A program made the position numbers and the translations under genes. A stretch of DNA of 64,000 nucleotides, taken from positions 61,337,275 through 61,401,274 of the forward strand of contig CM072802.1 of the NCBI GenBank assembly GCA_037013495.1. Direction: 5' to 3'. The notes under the pieces are model-generated. The model made no database searches, had not been told where the DNA came from, and was given only the letters and a program-made list of their open reading frames with translations. Below are positions 43,170 to 52,398 of this stretch, in pieces. This DNA is from Hippophae tibetana. Its lineage: Eukaryota; Streptophyta; Magnoliopsida; Rosales; Elaeagnaceae. Every line of letters begins with the position of its first letter. The first letter of the stretch is position 1.

Positions 43170-43304
43170 CACGTGCAGTCGCCCCTGTGACGTCATGCTG
43201 ACGTCATTGATGACATCAGCAATTCCAATACGCGTTTTTACATTTTTTAATATTTTTTTAACATTTGTTTACTCATTTTTTCTCTCCATCCTCACCTTTA
43301 AATA
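43170..43304 (+). promoter_or_regulatory. LTR promoter: G-box, CRE-like sites, TATA-like box (5' LTR)
   Basis: A G-box CACGTG (43170-43175) is followed by two perfect TGACGTCA palindromes (43188-43195 and 43199-43206) and the related TGACATCA (43211-43218). The two TGACG cores start 11 bp apart, close to the 12-bp spacing of the plant as-1 element bound by TGA-type bZIP factors. A TATA-like TTTAAATA lies at 43297-43304, so transcription would be expected to start near 43330 at the following CA-rich, pyrimidine-rich stretch. Factor binding is inferred from motif only. Confidence 0.65.
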
Positions 43305-43462
43305 CCCCCCTTCCCTTCACTTCAAATCACACCTTCAAAACTCACTTCTCTCTTCTTTCTTTCTCTCATTTCTTAGTTTTTAGTTTCTCTTAGTTTCTTT
43401 CTAAGTTTCTAAGCTTTTCTTAGTTTTTCTCTTAGTTTTTAGTTCAATTCTCTTAGGTTTAG

Positions 43463-43510
43463 AGTTCTTCTCTTTTTGAGAGGAACTTGTAATGTTTTTG
43501 TAATAATTTA
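43463..43510 (+). promoter_or_regulatory. Hairpin and possible poly(A) region in LTR (5' copy)
   Basis: AGTTCTTCTC and GAGAGGAACT form a 10-bp stem with one G-U pair and a TTTTT loop (43463-43487). It is followed by TGTAATGTTTTTGTAATAAT, which has the TGTA and AATAAT flavour of plant polyadenylation regions. It could mark the 3' end of R. The same sequence lies in the 3' LTR, where it would act. Confidence 0.35.
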
Positions 43511-44075
43511 GATTTTTGATTCAATATATGGAAGTGCAAATTCCGCTCGGAGGTTTTCTAGCTACGGGAATAGCGTCAAAGTTCTGTAAGGATTTTATTT
43601 TCTTTACAGTTATTTTTATGCTTTATTCTTACATGTTATATTCAACTTGTCTGTGGTTAAATTTAACTATGCTAGCTGTTTAGTAAAAATGATGTAATAA
43701 CGACGTTGTTATGCTTGCGAAATATTAAATAGGTAAAAATCTCTAAAATGAATTGATTTTGTTTTTATTCAAGATTTTATATTAAGAATGTTAGAGAGAA
43801 ATATATTATTTTTCGTTACAAACTTAAACCCGAAAATTAGATTTTAAGGTTTAGTTATCCGGTCTAATTTAGAGTAGTGCTCTTTTATTTGTTGGTACAA
43901 TCGCCCGGTAGTTAGAGTGAAACTCTATTTCAAAAGTTTTTATAAGAATTATTATGTGAAAATGTATTGACAACATGTTTTCAATAGTGGTTTTAAAACT
44001 TGAAAGTTAGTACTCGGATAATTAAATTCTTAAGTTTAATTTGGACACCTTGAATAATGTTTAAATTGTCTAACC

Positions 44076-44221
44076 CCACCAAAGGTGGCATTTAAATGGT
44101 TCATTTTCAATCTCTTAGAAAAAGGAATTAATTTAATTAAGCATATTAGTTATCAACCCCACCCATAGGTGTTAATTGATTTGTTTAGTTAACAAAGAAT
44201 ATCTAACCCCACCAAAGGTGG
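44076..44221. repeat. Three short hairpins in U5 (5' LTR)
   Basis: CCACC-AAA-GGTGG at 44076-44088 and 44209-44221, with a variant CACC-CATA-GGTG at 44160-44171, each preceded by TAACC or CAACC. Similar hairpins spaced through the presumed 5' untranslated RNA suggest a structured leader; no function is known to me. Confidence 0.7.
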
Positions 44222-44361
44222 TATTTATATAAAAAAGAGAGAATCAATAAAATATCAATTTATATCTTTAATAACCTAGTTAATATGAGCAAGCATAATT
44301 AATTTAGTTATTATATCCATAAATACTCCGCTAATATAAATGATAAAAATTTGCATGAATA

Positions 44362-44489
44362 TTTATTGAATCCGTATATATGTTTATTTTTAGATAATTA
44401 TTTATTGAATTTGTATCTATGTTTATTTTTATGTTATTAGATTATATTTAATTAATCTGTATATATGTTTATTTTATGTTATTAGATTA
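44362..44489. repeat. Short tandem repeats in U5 (5' LTR)
   Basis: Three imperfect units of about 39-46 bp share TTTATTGAAT (or TTTAATTAAT), TGTATATATGTTTATTTT and GTTATTAGATTA. The repeat is shared with the 3' LTR (55992-56119). Confidence 0.75.
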
Positions 44490-44715
44490 GGAACACAAAA
44501 ACCAAACTATCGTGACAGGATGTTTAGGATTTAATTTCGTTTTTAAAAGTTTGAATAATAAATTAAAAACCACATACATTCCTTCCTTAGATCGACCTTG
44601 GGAGTATACTTATCATTTTCTTCGAAATGATTCGTGCACTTGCGAGAGTTTTATAAATATTAAAACCAAAGTATTTGCGAAGATCGGCGCTGCCGGTTTT
44701 CGTTCATCAAGTTTT

Positions 44716-44733
44716 TGGCGCCGTTGCCGGGGA
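44716..44733 (+). other. Primer-binding site for tRNA-Asp
   Basis: TGGCGCCGTTGCCGGGGA is the exact complement of the 3' end of plant tRNA-Asp including CCA. It begins six bases after the 5' LTR. This primer is typical of Athila and Tat elements and would start minus-strand DNA synthesis. Confidence 0.93.
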
Positions 44734-45522
44734 AGGAATAGCGTTTTTAAATTATTTATCAAAATTTTAAAAACATTTTTTGTGGTGTAAATAATTGTGA
44801 TATTTTAACAATAATCAAATTTCAAAATTCATAATAAAAAAATAAAAAAATAAAAAAATAATATTTTTTTAATTGTAAAATAATTTAGAAATTTGAAATT
44901 TGAAGTAAAAAAATTTTACCGTTCATGAATAGTAAAAAAAATTTATTCAAAATTCAAAATTTTTTTTTTAAGTTAATAAGAAATTATATAGCGTGAATAG
45001 TAAAATAAAATTACCGTTCATAAAAAAAAAAAATTTCAAAAACTTAAATTTCAAAAATTTTAAGTTAATAAGACATAATATAGCGTGAATAGTAAAATAA
45101 AATTACCGTTCATGAATAGTAAAATAAAAAAAAACATTACTTGAATTTATACCTAATTAACTAAATAACATGAAAAGTAAAAATCTAAGTGAGTTCTGTC
45201 TAGGAGACTAGTTCTTGAAAGCCTTTGTGCCACTAGTCTTTCCTGGGAACGTTGCTCTGGCTAGGAGAATGGTATTTAAGGTGCCGTTTGCACCACCATT
45301 CTTTTCTGGGAGCACTCTTGGTTAATACTAATTATGTTACAAAAAATATATAAAAATAAAAAAAAATAAAAAAAAAAGAAAAAAAAATAAAATGGGTAAA
45401 AAATTTTCTTTTTTTAGGGTTTAACTAGTTTTGTTTAGTGCTTTGTATTAAATAACATGTAAATTTTCTCTAAATTTTTTATTTTGTTGACAGGAGTTTT
45501 AAATTTACGTTTACAATAGTCT
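44734..45522 (+). other. Untranslated leader of the retroelement
   Basis: About 790 bp lie between the primer site and the first gag. The first part is A-rich with repeats of TTACCGTTCAT and GAATAGTAAAA (around 44919-45130), then comes the twin hairpin unit at 45200-45321, then a homopolymer-rich stretch. A splice-acceptor-like TTGTTGACAG ends at 45493, about 30 bases before the first gag ATG. No coding frame of note. Confidence 0.8.
45200..45321 (+). repeat. Two tandem 61-bp hairpin units in leader
   Basis: Units 45200-45260 and 45261-45321 both start CTAGGAGA and end CTCTGG or CTCTTGG around a shared CTGGGA. In the first, GACTAGT (45206-45212) pairs with ACTAGTC (45232-45238). In the second, GAATGGT (45267-45273) pairs with ACCATTC (45295-45301), continued by GGTGC/GCACC around a five-base loop. 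The stems differ between units yet both pair, and flanking AGGA can pair with TCCT or TTCT in each. This suggests selected RNA structure, such as a packaging or dimerisation signal. Confidence 0.75.
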
Positions 45523-46860
45523 ATGCGTGGTAGGAGATCCTTAGGAAACCCTCTTACACCATATGTAAATAAATTTCATAAATTTAAACAAGTGTCAACA
45601 AAACTGGATTCTACCCATCAACCTGTTTTTGAGCCAAACATAGAACCAAGTCTTAATCCTTTACTAGAACCAAAAGAAATGGAGGAAAACCAACATATTA
45701 GGGAAACCACGATGAAGGAGTTTGCAAGACCGGTAATAGGCACGGCAACTGCCGCTATCCAGTTGGGAGAGGCTACTCGGAATTATGACCTTAAAAATAT
45801 TCATTTTTCTATGCTTCCTTCCTTTTATGGGTTACCTAATGAAGATTCTCTTTCCTTTATGAGAGATTTCTATGCTATGGTCCAAACATTCCCCCTCAAT
45901 ATTCTAAACGAGGATCAACTTAGGATGAGATGTTTTCCCTACACTCTAAAGGATAAGGCCAAAGCTTGGTTGATGTCACTTCCCCCAGGTTCTCTGATGA
46001 CATGGGGTAACATTTACAATAAATTCATGGGAAAATTCTATTCCCATCAAAAAACATCAGAGTTGAGAGGAAAGATTGCTACTTTCTCTCAAATGGAAGG
46101 AGAACCATTCCATGAAGCTTGGGATAGGTTCAAAATGTTTCTCACTCAATGTCCCCATCATAGCTTTCCCCTGCAGTTGCAGAACCAATTCTTTTACGAT
46201 GGACTTACACAACAATGTCAGTTCATTGTCGACAACGCTGCAGGAGGAGCAATAGGAGAAAAGACTGCCTCAGAGACGTATAACCTCTTTGAGATGTTGG
46301 GTGCTAATTCCCAACAGAAAAGCTCCCGAGTGAGAAAAGCTGGAGTTCATGAAATCGACTCCAGTAATGAAGTTCAACAACAACTTGTTCAACTGACTAA
46401 GCAAGTTGCCCTTCTCGCTACACAAACCAACACCAATAATGATCAATATGGTTTGTATAGCAACATGGGACATGGTACTGAAGCCTGTCCATATCAAGGA
46501 GAAACAACTGGACCTGAACAGGTCAATGTGTTGGGAGCATATCAACAGAGACCAAGGTTTGACCCCAATTCAAATACCTATAATCCTGGGTGGAAAAGTC
46601 ATCCAAATTTCTCTTGGAGGCAAAACAACCCTCCTTTCACTCAAAGCTCAAACCAGGCAGGCCAGCAATTCCACCCACCTATTCCAAGAAGCATTCCCAA
46701 TAAACCAACCCTGGAGGACAACTTGAATACTTTTATTCAAGTTTGTAGGGATAACCAATCTAAAACCAATCAACGGTTGGACTCTGTGGAAGCTTCTATC
46801 AAAAAGGTGGAAGTTCAAGTTGAACAATTAGTTGAACATTTGCAAAAAGGCAAAGACTAA
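45523..46860 (+). CDS. gag: First gag of the retroelement (Gag copy 1)
   Basis: A 445-residue frame encodes a plant Ty3-type Gag. Gag is the structural protein that forms the cytoplasmic virus-like particle and binds the element RNA. Residues about 64-260 match the second gag nearly throughout: MLPSFYGLPNED near 97, DQLRMRCFPYTLKDKA near 131, FYSHQKT near 172, FHEAW near 196, and NQFFYDGLT near 221. Identity in this core is roughly 70 percent by eye. The tail is proline-, asparagine- and glutamine-rich and ends in a likely coiled coil (about 396-441, TLEDNLNTFIQVCRDNQ onward) that is also shared. About 50 extra residues precede the region shared with copy 2; the ATG at 45523 is the first in the frame, but the internal methionines at residues 53 and 64 are also possible starts. 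Unlike copy 2 it stops after the coiled coil and is not joined to protease. Confidence 0.88.
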   Translation: MRGRRSLGNPLTPYVNKFHKFKQVSTKLDSTHQPVFEPNIEPSLNPLLEPKEMEENQHIRETTMKEFARPVIGTATAAIQLGEATRNYDLKNIHFSMLPSFYGLPNEDSLSFMRDFYAMVQTFPLNILNEDQLRMRCFPYTLKDKAKAWLMSLPPGSLMTWGNIYNKFMGKFYSHQKTSELRGKIATFSQMEGEPFHEAWDRFKMFLTQCPHHSFPLQLQNQFFYDGLTQQCQFIVDNAAGGAIGEKTASETYNLFEMLGANSQQKSSRVRKAGVHEIDSSNEVQQQLVQLTKQVALLATQTNTNNDQYGLYSNMGHGTEACPYQGETTGPEQVNVLGAYQQRPRFDPNSNTYNPGWKSHPNFSWRQNNPPFTQSSNQAGQQFHPPIPRSIPNKPTLEDNLNTFIQVCRDNQSKTNQRLDSVEASIKKVEVQVEQLVEHLQKGKD

Positions 46861-47215
46861 TTTGAAATTTAAATGAATTCAATGAAGAGGAGACATTGAG
46901 TTTTTCATTCTGCAATCTCCAAGCAACGTCTTACTAGAAGACGATAAATTTTAGTCATGTATGGGAGGTCACCCATTATTGTATTTTCCTTTGTTTTAGT
47001 TTGCGTGTAATAAAAATTCAGATGAAATAAAATTCGTTTGTTTCAAAAAAAAAATTCTGTCCATTCGCTTAAATTTAAAAAAAAAAAAAAAATTAGGTTC
47101 CTTGCACTTTTTGCTTTTACGTTTTATCAAGTTATAAATATTTCTTAGAGATATCTACTAAAAGCAAAATGTTGATACACAATAGGAGGAGGATCATTTT
47201 CAACTACAAACAACC
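46861..47215 (+). other. Spacer between the two gags
   Basis: The spacer of 355 bp resembles the region after pol. It holds a hairpin pair (46927-46976), a T-rich stretch, AATAAA at 47026-47031 followed 13 bases later by a run of 10 A (47045-47054), and a further run of 16 A (47077-47092). The purine-rich AGGAGGAGGATC precedes the second gag ATG. No coding frame. Confidence 0.8.
46927..46976 (+). other. Hairpin pair after first gag
   Basis: The first stem is CGTCTT/AAGACG with a five-base loop (46927-46943) and the second is ATGGG/CCCAT around AGGTCA (46961-46976), 17 bases apart. Both stems, their order and much of their sequence recur after pol at 52399-52447. Confidence 0.8.
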
Positions 47216-48814
47216 ATGGGAGATGCTGAAGATAGGCGGAAAAAGATGAAAGAATATACAATGCCAATCATTGGCAATGTAACTTCCGGTATCCAATTAC
47301 AAGAGGCTGCAAGGAATTATGAATTGAAAAAGATTCATTATTCTTTGTTGCCTTCCTTTTACGGTATCCCTAATGAAGACCCTTTGCATTTCATTCGAGA
47401 ATTCTATGCTATTGTCCAAACCTTTCCACTACATGCAATTAATGAAGATCAACTTAGGATGAGGTGTTTTCCTTACACTCTCAAAGATAAAGCTTGGTCA
47501 TGGTTCATTACTCTACAGTCAGGTTCTCTTAAAACTTGGGAGGCAGTCTATGAAATTTTTATGGGTAGGTTCTATTCCCATCAAAAGACTGTTGATCTAA
47601 GAACAAAGATAGCAACATTTTCTCAAATGAATGAAGAGCCCTTTCATGAAGCTTGGGAACGATTCAAACTCCTTTTCATTCAATGTCAAAATCATAGCTT
47701 TCCCTTACAGCTACAAAACCAATTCTTTTATGATGGATTGACACTACAGAGTCAATACATGGTTGATAATGCTGCTGGAGGTGCTGTAGGAGAAAAGACC
47801 GCAGAGGAAACCTATAATCTTTATGAGCTGTTGGGTTCTAATTCCCAACAAAGAGGTGGTAGAAGGAAAGCAAAGGTCAATGAAGTCGGCTCTGATAATG
47901 AGATAACCTTGCAACTTGCTGAATTGACTAAACAAGTGAAATTCCTCACTTCCCACCAAATTTCAAATCAAGAGGTATGTGAAGTGTGTTGTTCAATTGG
48001 GCATGGTACTCATAATTGTTCAAATACTTGTGATTCTAGTGTCGATGCCATAGAGGAAGTCCAATCTTTTCAAAGGTATCATCCAAACACCTATAATCAC
48101 CCAGCCTACACCCAATATCCAACACTAAGGTCGGATAACAACCACCCTTACCCACCAAGCCAATCTTTTAAACCAACCTTAGAAGATAGCTTGAATGCTT
48201 TTATTCAAGTTAGTCGTGACAACCAATTGATGACTAATCAAAGGTTGAACACCATGGAGGCTTCGGTTAAAAGAATTGAATCTAAAGTTGGGCAACTGGC
48301 TGAACAAATGCAAAAGAAAGAACCAGGAAAGTTGCCCAGTCAACCAGAACAAGCAAAGGATGTTAGAATCCTTCGAAGTGGTAAGGTAGTCAATACCAGT
48401 TTACCTGAAATCTCTAACAATCTACCTTGTAGTTCAGGTAACAGAGAAGGCGATACTCTAATCTCGCAAAAAGGAGAAACAAGTGTTAAACTTAACAAGC
48501 CTTCTGAAAAACTCATTGGGGGGTCATCTAACACCCCCAAAATTCAAAAGACAACAGAACCACACCAGATACAAGTACCTTTTCCCCACCGGTTAAAAGA
48601 GTCCAAACAAGATAAGCAATTCAATGATCTTTTTAATATGCTCTCTAAAGTGAATATCAATTTACCATTGTTAGAAGTGATCATGAATGTGCCCTCATAT
48701 GCCAAGTTTTTCAAAGAGTTGAACACTAAGAAAAGGAGGTATGAACTGAATGAACGAGTAGTAGTATCAGAAATTTCTAGCGCTGTACTTCAGCACAAAC
48801 TACCCCTAAGTTGA
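47216..48814 (+). CDS. gag: Second gag of the retroelement (Gag copy 2)
   Basis: A 532-residue frame encodes a second, full-length Gag. The core at residues about 11-210 is homologous to copy 1. A CCHC zinc knuckle of the form CX2CX4HX4C is seen at C255, C258, H263 and C268; it would bind RNA during packaging. A coiled coil shared with copy 1 lies at about 320-366. After it come about 165 residues that copy 1 lacks: a polar linker, then PFPHRLKESKQDKQFNDLF near 455 and LPLLEVIMNVPSYAKFFKEL near 483. These are typical of the segment joining Gag to protease in plant Athila-like elements. The protease segment follows directly, so this copy is the one linked to pol. Confidence 0.9.
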   Translation: MGDAEDRRKKMKEYTMPIIGNVTSGIQLQEAARNYELKKIHYSLLPSFYGIPNEDPLHFIREFYAIVQTFPLHAINEDQLRMRCFPYTLKDKAWSWFITLQSGSLKTWEAVYEIFMGRFYSHQKTVDLRTKIATFSQMNEEPFHEAWERFKLLFIQCQNHSFPLQLQNQFFYDGLTLQSQYMVDNAAGGAVGEKTAEETYNLYELLGSNSQQRGGRRKAKVNEVGSDNEITLQLAELTKQVKFLTSHQISNQEVCEVCCSIGHGTHNCSNTCDSSVDAIEEVQSFQRYHPNTYNHPAYTQYPTLRSDNNHPYPPSQSFKPTLEDSLNAFIQVSRDNQLMTNQRLNTMEASVKRIESKVGQLAEQMQKKEPGKLPSQPEQAKDVRILRSGKVVNTSLPEISNNLPCSSGNREGDTLISQKGETSVKLNKPSEKLIGGSSNTPKIQKTTEPHQIQVPFPHRLKESKQDKQFNDLFNMLSKVNINLPLLEVIMNVPSYAKFFKELNTKKRRYELNERVVVSEISSAVLQHKLPLS

Positions 48815-49608
48815 AAGACCCTGGAAGTTTTATTATAAACATAACTATGGGGGATAGGAAGGTTGCTAAAGCAATGCTTGATTTAGGTGCTAGTATAAAT
48901 TTGATACCCTACTCTATATTCTTACAACTCAATCTAGGGGATTTAAAACCCACAACTATGTCCCTTCAACTTGCAGATACATCTCTTAAATATCCAGAGG
49001 GAATAGTTGAGGATGTTTTGGTACAGGTAGACAAACTGATAATACCTGTTGACTTTGTGGTTCTGGATATGCAAGAAAATCCAGCATTGGACAGAGAGCA
49101 CACAATATTGCTTGGTAGACCATTTATGGCAACTACTAAAACTATTATTGATGTCCAAGATGGAAATTTGACAATGACAGTCTTAGGAGAGACCGTTCAT
49201 TTTAAAGTTTTTGATTCTTCACCTTTTCCTTCTATTTCTGCCATCGATGAAATATTCGAAGTTGATCCTTTGGATAATCTTGTCCAAAGCACCTTTTTAC
49301 AAACCAGAATAGAAGACAAGCTTGAAACCGTTCTTACACTTGAAAAGGTTGAAGAAGATTTAGATGAGGAAATTAATGGGTACCTTAAACAACTAGACAA
49401 TGATGAAGTGATGACAAAATCTAGTACACTTTTAAATCTACCCAGTTCTTCATCTAGTAAAGAGGCCAATCCACCTGAACTTGAACTCAAAGTCTTACCT
49501 GAGCACTTAAAATATGTGTTTTTGGGAGAGGGAGAAACTTATCCAGTGATAATTTCTTCAACCTTGACCAAACCACAAGAAAAGGAACTCATCAAAGTGC
49601 TTAAATAG
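48811..49608 (+). CDS. Retroelement aspartic protease segment
   Basis: The 265-residue open segment starts in the conserved KDPGSF region. The retropepsin active site DLGAS lies at residues 24-28 (aspartate 24), followed by INLIPYSIF, with a second conserved motif ILLGRPFMAT near residue 98. The enzyme works as a dimer and cuts Gag and Pol proteins inside the particle. The rest is an acidic linker leading towards reverse transcriptase, ending in an LPEHLKYVFLGEGETYPVI block that in plant Ty3 elements lies between protease and reverse transcriptase. The open start shown is the limit of the segment, not a proven initiation site. Confidence 0.85.
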   Translation: MKDPGSFIINITMGDRKVAKAMLDLGASINLIPYSIFLQLNLGDLKPTTMSLQLADTSLKYPEGIVEDVLVQVDKLIIPVDFVVLDMQENPALDREHTILLGRPFMATTKTIIDVQDGNLTMTVLGETVHFKVFDSSPFPSISAIDEIFEVDPLDNLVQSTFLQTRIEDKLETVLTLEKVEEDLDEEINGYLKQLDNDEVMTKSSTLLNLPSSSSSKEANPPELELKVLPEHLKYVFLGEGETYPVIISSTLTKPQEKELIKVLK

Positions 49609-49662
49609 TTTAAGAAATCTATAGGTTGGAGTATAGGGGATATAAGAGGCATTAGTCCAACA

Positions 49663-52386
49663 ATGTGTATGCACAAGATCAACTTGGAGGACGGTGCTAA
49701 ACCTGTACGAGAGGCCCAAAGAAGACTAAACCCAAACATGCAAGAGGTAGTTAAGAAGGAAATTCTTAAATTATTAGAAGAAGGGATTATCTATCCTATT
49801 GCGGATAGTAAGTGGGTTAGTCCAGTGCATGTGGTACCAAAGAAATCTGGGATAACAGTTGTTAAGAATGACAAAAGTGAATTAGTGCCCACTAGAATAA
49901 TCACTGGATGGAGAATGTGTATAGATTTTAGGAAACTAAATTTATATACGAAAAAGGATCACTTTCCTCTTCCATTCATTGATCAAATGTTGGAAAGATT
50001 AGTTGGGCACGAATTTTACTGTTTTTTGGATGGACTGTCTGGATATTATCAAGTACCCATAGCACCAGAAGATCAGGAAAAGACCACATTTACATGTCCT
50101 TTTGGGACATTTGCTTTTCGCAGAATGCCATTTGGGTTATGCAATGCCCCTGCCACGTTCCAGAGATGGATGATATCCATTTTCTCGGACATGGTGGAAA
50201 AATTCATTGAGATTTTCATGGACGATTTCTCTGTCTTTGGGAACTCATTTGATGATTGCTTACATAAATTGACTTTGGTTTTAGAAAGATGCATTGAATG
50301 CAATCTAACCCTTAGTTGGGAGAAAAGTCATTTTATGGTTCAACAAGGGATAGTTTTAGGACATATAATTTCAAACAAGGGTATTGAAGTTGATAAGGCA
50401 AAAGTTGAATTGATATCCAAACTACCTCCCCCTACATCTGTGAAGGGGATAAGAAGCTTCTTGGGACATGCAGGATTCTACAGACGATTTATTAAAGATT
50501 TCTCTAAAATAAGTCGTCCATTATGTAACTTGCTATCCAAAGATGCTGATTTTGATTTCAACAATGACTGCCTTACTTCCTTTAATACCTTGAAAGATAA
50601 ACTCACATCTACCCCTGTTATAATGGCACCAAACTGGTCTTTACCCTTTGAAATAATGTGTGACGCTTCTGATTATGCAATAGGAGCAGTCCTGGGACAA
50701 AGAGTGGATAAGCGTTTACATGTCATCTACTATGCTAGCAAAACACTCAATGATGCCCAGATGAATTACACCACCACTGAAAAGGAATTCTTGGCTATAG
50801 TATTCTCTTTAGACAAATTTCGGTCTTATTTAGTAGGATCTAAAGTGATTGTGCATTCTGATCATGCTGCTTTAAGATACCTATTAAGTAAACCAAATGC
50901 CAAGCCAAGATTAATCAGGTGGGTCTTACTCTTACAAGAATTTGACCTAGAAATCAAGGATAAGAAAGGCAGTGAAAACTTAGTAGCTGACCATTTGTCT
51001 AGGTTGATTTCTGACTTTAATTCTCTTAAAGATGAGAGTAATGACGATATAGTTGAAACCTTTCCTGATGAACAGTTATTTTTCATAGGTCCGAACCCAT
51101 GGTACGCTGATATTGTAAACTATCTTGCCACTGGTGTTTTGCGACCTAACACTTCATATCAGGACAAGAAAAGGTTTTTTAAAACTATTAAGGACTATTT
51201 CTGGGATGACCCTTATTTATACAAGATTGGTCAAGATCAAGTCATCCGGAGATGTGTACCTGAAGAAGAACATAAGAGCATTCTGACTTTTTGTCATGAA
51301 CTTCATTGTGGGGGTCATTTTGGAGGTGAAAAGACAGCCCGTAAGATATTACAGTCTGGATTCTTTTGGCCCACTCTTTTTAAAGATGCTCATATGTTTT
51401 GTGCACAATGTGATAGATGTCAAAGAACAGGAAACATAAGCAAAAGAGATGAAATGCCTTTGACATCTAATTTAGTTGTTGAACTCTTTGACGTATGGGG
51501 GATTGACTTTATGGGTCCTTTTCCCCCATCTAATGGTTTTCAATACATTTTGGTTGCTGTGGATTATGTGTCCAAGTGGGTAGAAGCTATACCCACCAAA
51601 ACCAATGATGCTAATGTTGTTGTGAAATTCTTGAAAGATTTCATATTCAGTAGGTTCGGAACGCCTAGAGCTATAATAAGTGATGGAGGTAGCCATTTTT
51701 GTAACAAACTCTTTGATGGAGTACTAAACAAGTACAACATCACACATAAGGTAGCTACTCCATATCATCCTCAAACTTCCGGTTTAGTGGAAGTAAGTAA
51801 TAGGCAAATTAAGGGAATACTGGAACGCACTGTGCGTCCCTCAAGGAAGGATTGGGCATTTAAGTTAAATGATGCCTTATGGGCATACCGCACCGCTTAC
51901 AAAACACCTATTGGGATGAGCCCTTACCGGTTAATCTTTGGGAAAGCGTGCCACCTTCCAGTTGAACTTGAACACAAGGCTTATTGGGCAATTAAAGAGC
52001 TAAACATGGATTTAGATAAAGCAGGTGAAAAACGAGTACTCCAGCTTCATGAGTTGGAAGAAATTAGGAATGAAGCCTATGAGAATGCCAAATTATACAA
52101 GGAGCGTACTAAGCGCTATCATGACAAGAGGCTAGTTCCTAAAACTTTTCACCCTGGAATGAAAGTTCTTTTATTTAACTCTCGTTTGAGATTGTTTCCA
52201 GGAAAGCTAAGATCAAGATGGGATGGACCATTCAAAATAGTTCAGGTATCTGAACATGGAGTGGTAGAACTATTGGACTCCAAGACACAAAAAACGTTCA
52301 AAGTTAATGGCCATCGTGTCAAGCCTTATGTGGAAGAACCAAACAACATTGCTGAAATGGATTGCATTTGGCTGAGTAACCCTTAG
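49663..52386 (+). CDS. pol: Retroelement reverse transcriptase, RNase H and integrase
   Basis: The 907-residue open segment carries three enzymes in Ty3/gypsy order. Reverse transcriptase (about 23-290) shows [11 protein letters not shown], the first catalytic aspartate in [10 protein letters not shown] (D123), [14 protein letters not shown] and the FMDD box at 185-188. RNase H (about 325-445) shows D334, E373, D400 and D443. Integrase (about 540-890) has an HHCC zinc domain (H548, H552, C580, C583), the DD35E catalytic triad D615, D674 and E710, and a C-terminal GPF motif (855-857) in a GPY/F module. There is no chromodomain, which argues against chromoviruses. Together these copy the element RNA into DNA and insert it. 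The methionine used as start is internal to the family's usual reading frame. Confidence 0.92.
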   Translation: MCMHKINLEDGAKPVREAQRRLNPNMQEVVKKEILKLLEEGIIYPIADSKWVSPVHVVPKKSGITVVKNDKSELVPTRIITGWRMCIDFRKLNLYTKKDHFPLPFIDQMLERLVGHEFYCFLDGLSGYYQVPIAPEDQEKTTFTCPFGTFAFRRMPFGLCNAPATFQRWMISIFSDMVEKFIEIFMDDFSVFGNSFDDCLHKLTLVLERCIECNLTLSWEKSHFMVQQGIVLGHIISNKGIEVDKAKVELISKLPPPTSVKGIRSFLGHAGFYRRFIKDFSKISRPLCNLLSKDADFDFNNDCLTSFNTLKDKLTSTPVIMAPNWSLPFEIMCDASDYAIGAVLGQRVDKRLHVIYYASKTLNDAQMNYTTTEKEFLAIVFSLDKFRSYLVGSKVIVHSDHAALRYLLSKPNAKPRLIRWVLLLQEFDLEIKDKKGSENLVADHLSRLISDFNSLKDESNDDIVETFPDEQLFFIGPNPWYADIVNYLATGVLRPNTSYQDKKRFFKTIKDYFWDDPYLYKIGQDQVIRRCVPEEEHKSILTFCHELHCGGHFGGEKTARKILQSGFFWPTLFKDAHMFCAQCDRCQRTGNISKRDEMPLTSNLVVELFDVWGIDFMGPFPPSNGFQYILVAVDYVSKWVEAIPTKTNDANVVVKFLKDFIFSRFGTPRAIISDGGSHFCNKLFDGVLNKYNITHKVATPYHPQTSGLVEVSNRQIKGILERTVRPSRKDWAFKLNDALWAYRTAYKTPIGMSPYRLIFGKACHLPVELEHKAYWAIKELNMDLDKAGEKRVLQLHELEEIRNEAYENAKLYKERTKRYHDKRLVPKTFHPGMKVLLFNSRLRLFPGKLRSRWDGPFKIVQVSEHGVVELLDSKTQKTFKVNGHRVKPYVEEPNNIAEMDCIWLSNP

Positions 52387-52398
52387 CACCAAAAAGAT

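Larger units (their letters stand above)
42686..44709 (+). repeat. 5' LTR
   Basis: The LTR is 2,024 bp and begins TGATGA and ends TCATCA, a perfect 6-bp terminal inverted repeat. Just inside its start is a hairpin, AGTGCT/AGCACT with a 5-base loop (42691-42707). In order it holds an AT-rich start, a GC-rich palindromic block, a cluster of bZIP-type sites, a TATA-like box, a pyrimidine-rich presumed transcript start with TTAGTTT repeats (about 43370-43455), a stable hairpin, then a long AT-rich region with three CCACC/GGTGG hairpins and short tandem repeats. U3, R and U5 limits are inferred, not proven. The open frame at 44512-44790 is not considered a gene. Confidence 0.95.

Noticed and set aside
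42823-43383. Long open frames on both strands in the 5' LTR, alanine- and arginine-rich
   Set aside because: They overlap in several frames in the GC-rich block, where stop codons are rare by composition, and the products are low-complexity.
44512-44790. 92-codon frame across the 5' LTR end and primer site, with a similar one at 56142-56396
   Set aside because: It overlaps the LTR terminus and primer-binding site, and the 3' version runs into satellite DNA, so it is not a conserved gene.
46270-51696. Minus-strand and offset frames inside gag and pol
   Set aside because: They are shadows of the plus-strand retroelement genes.
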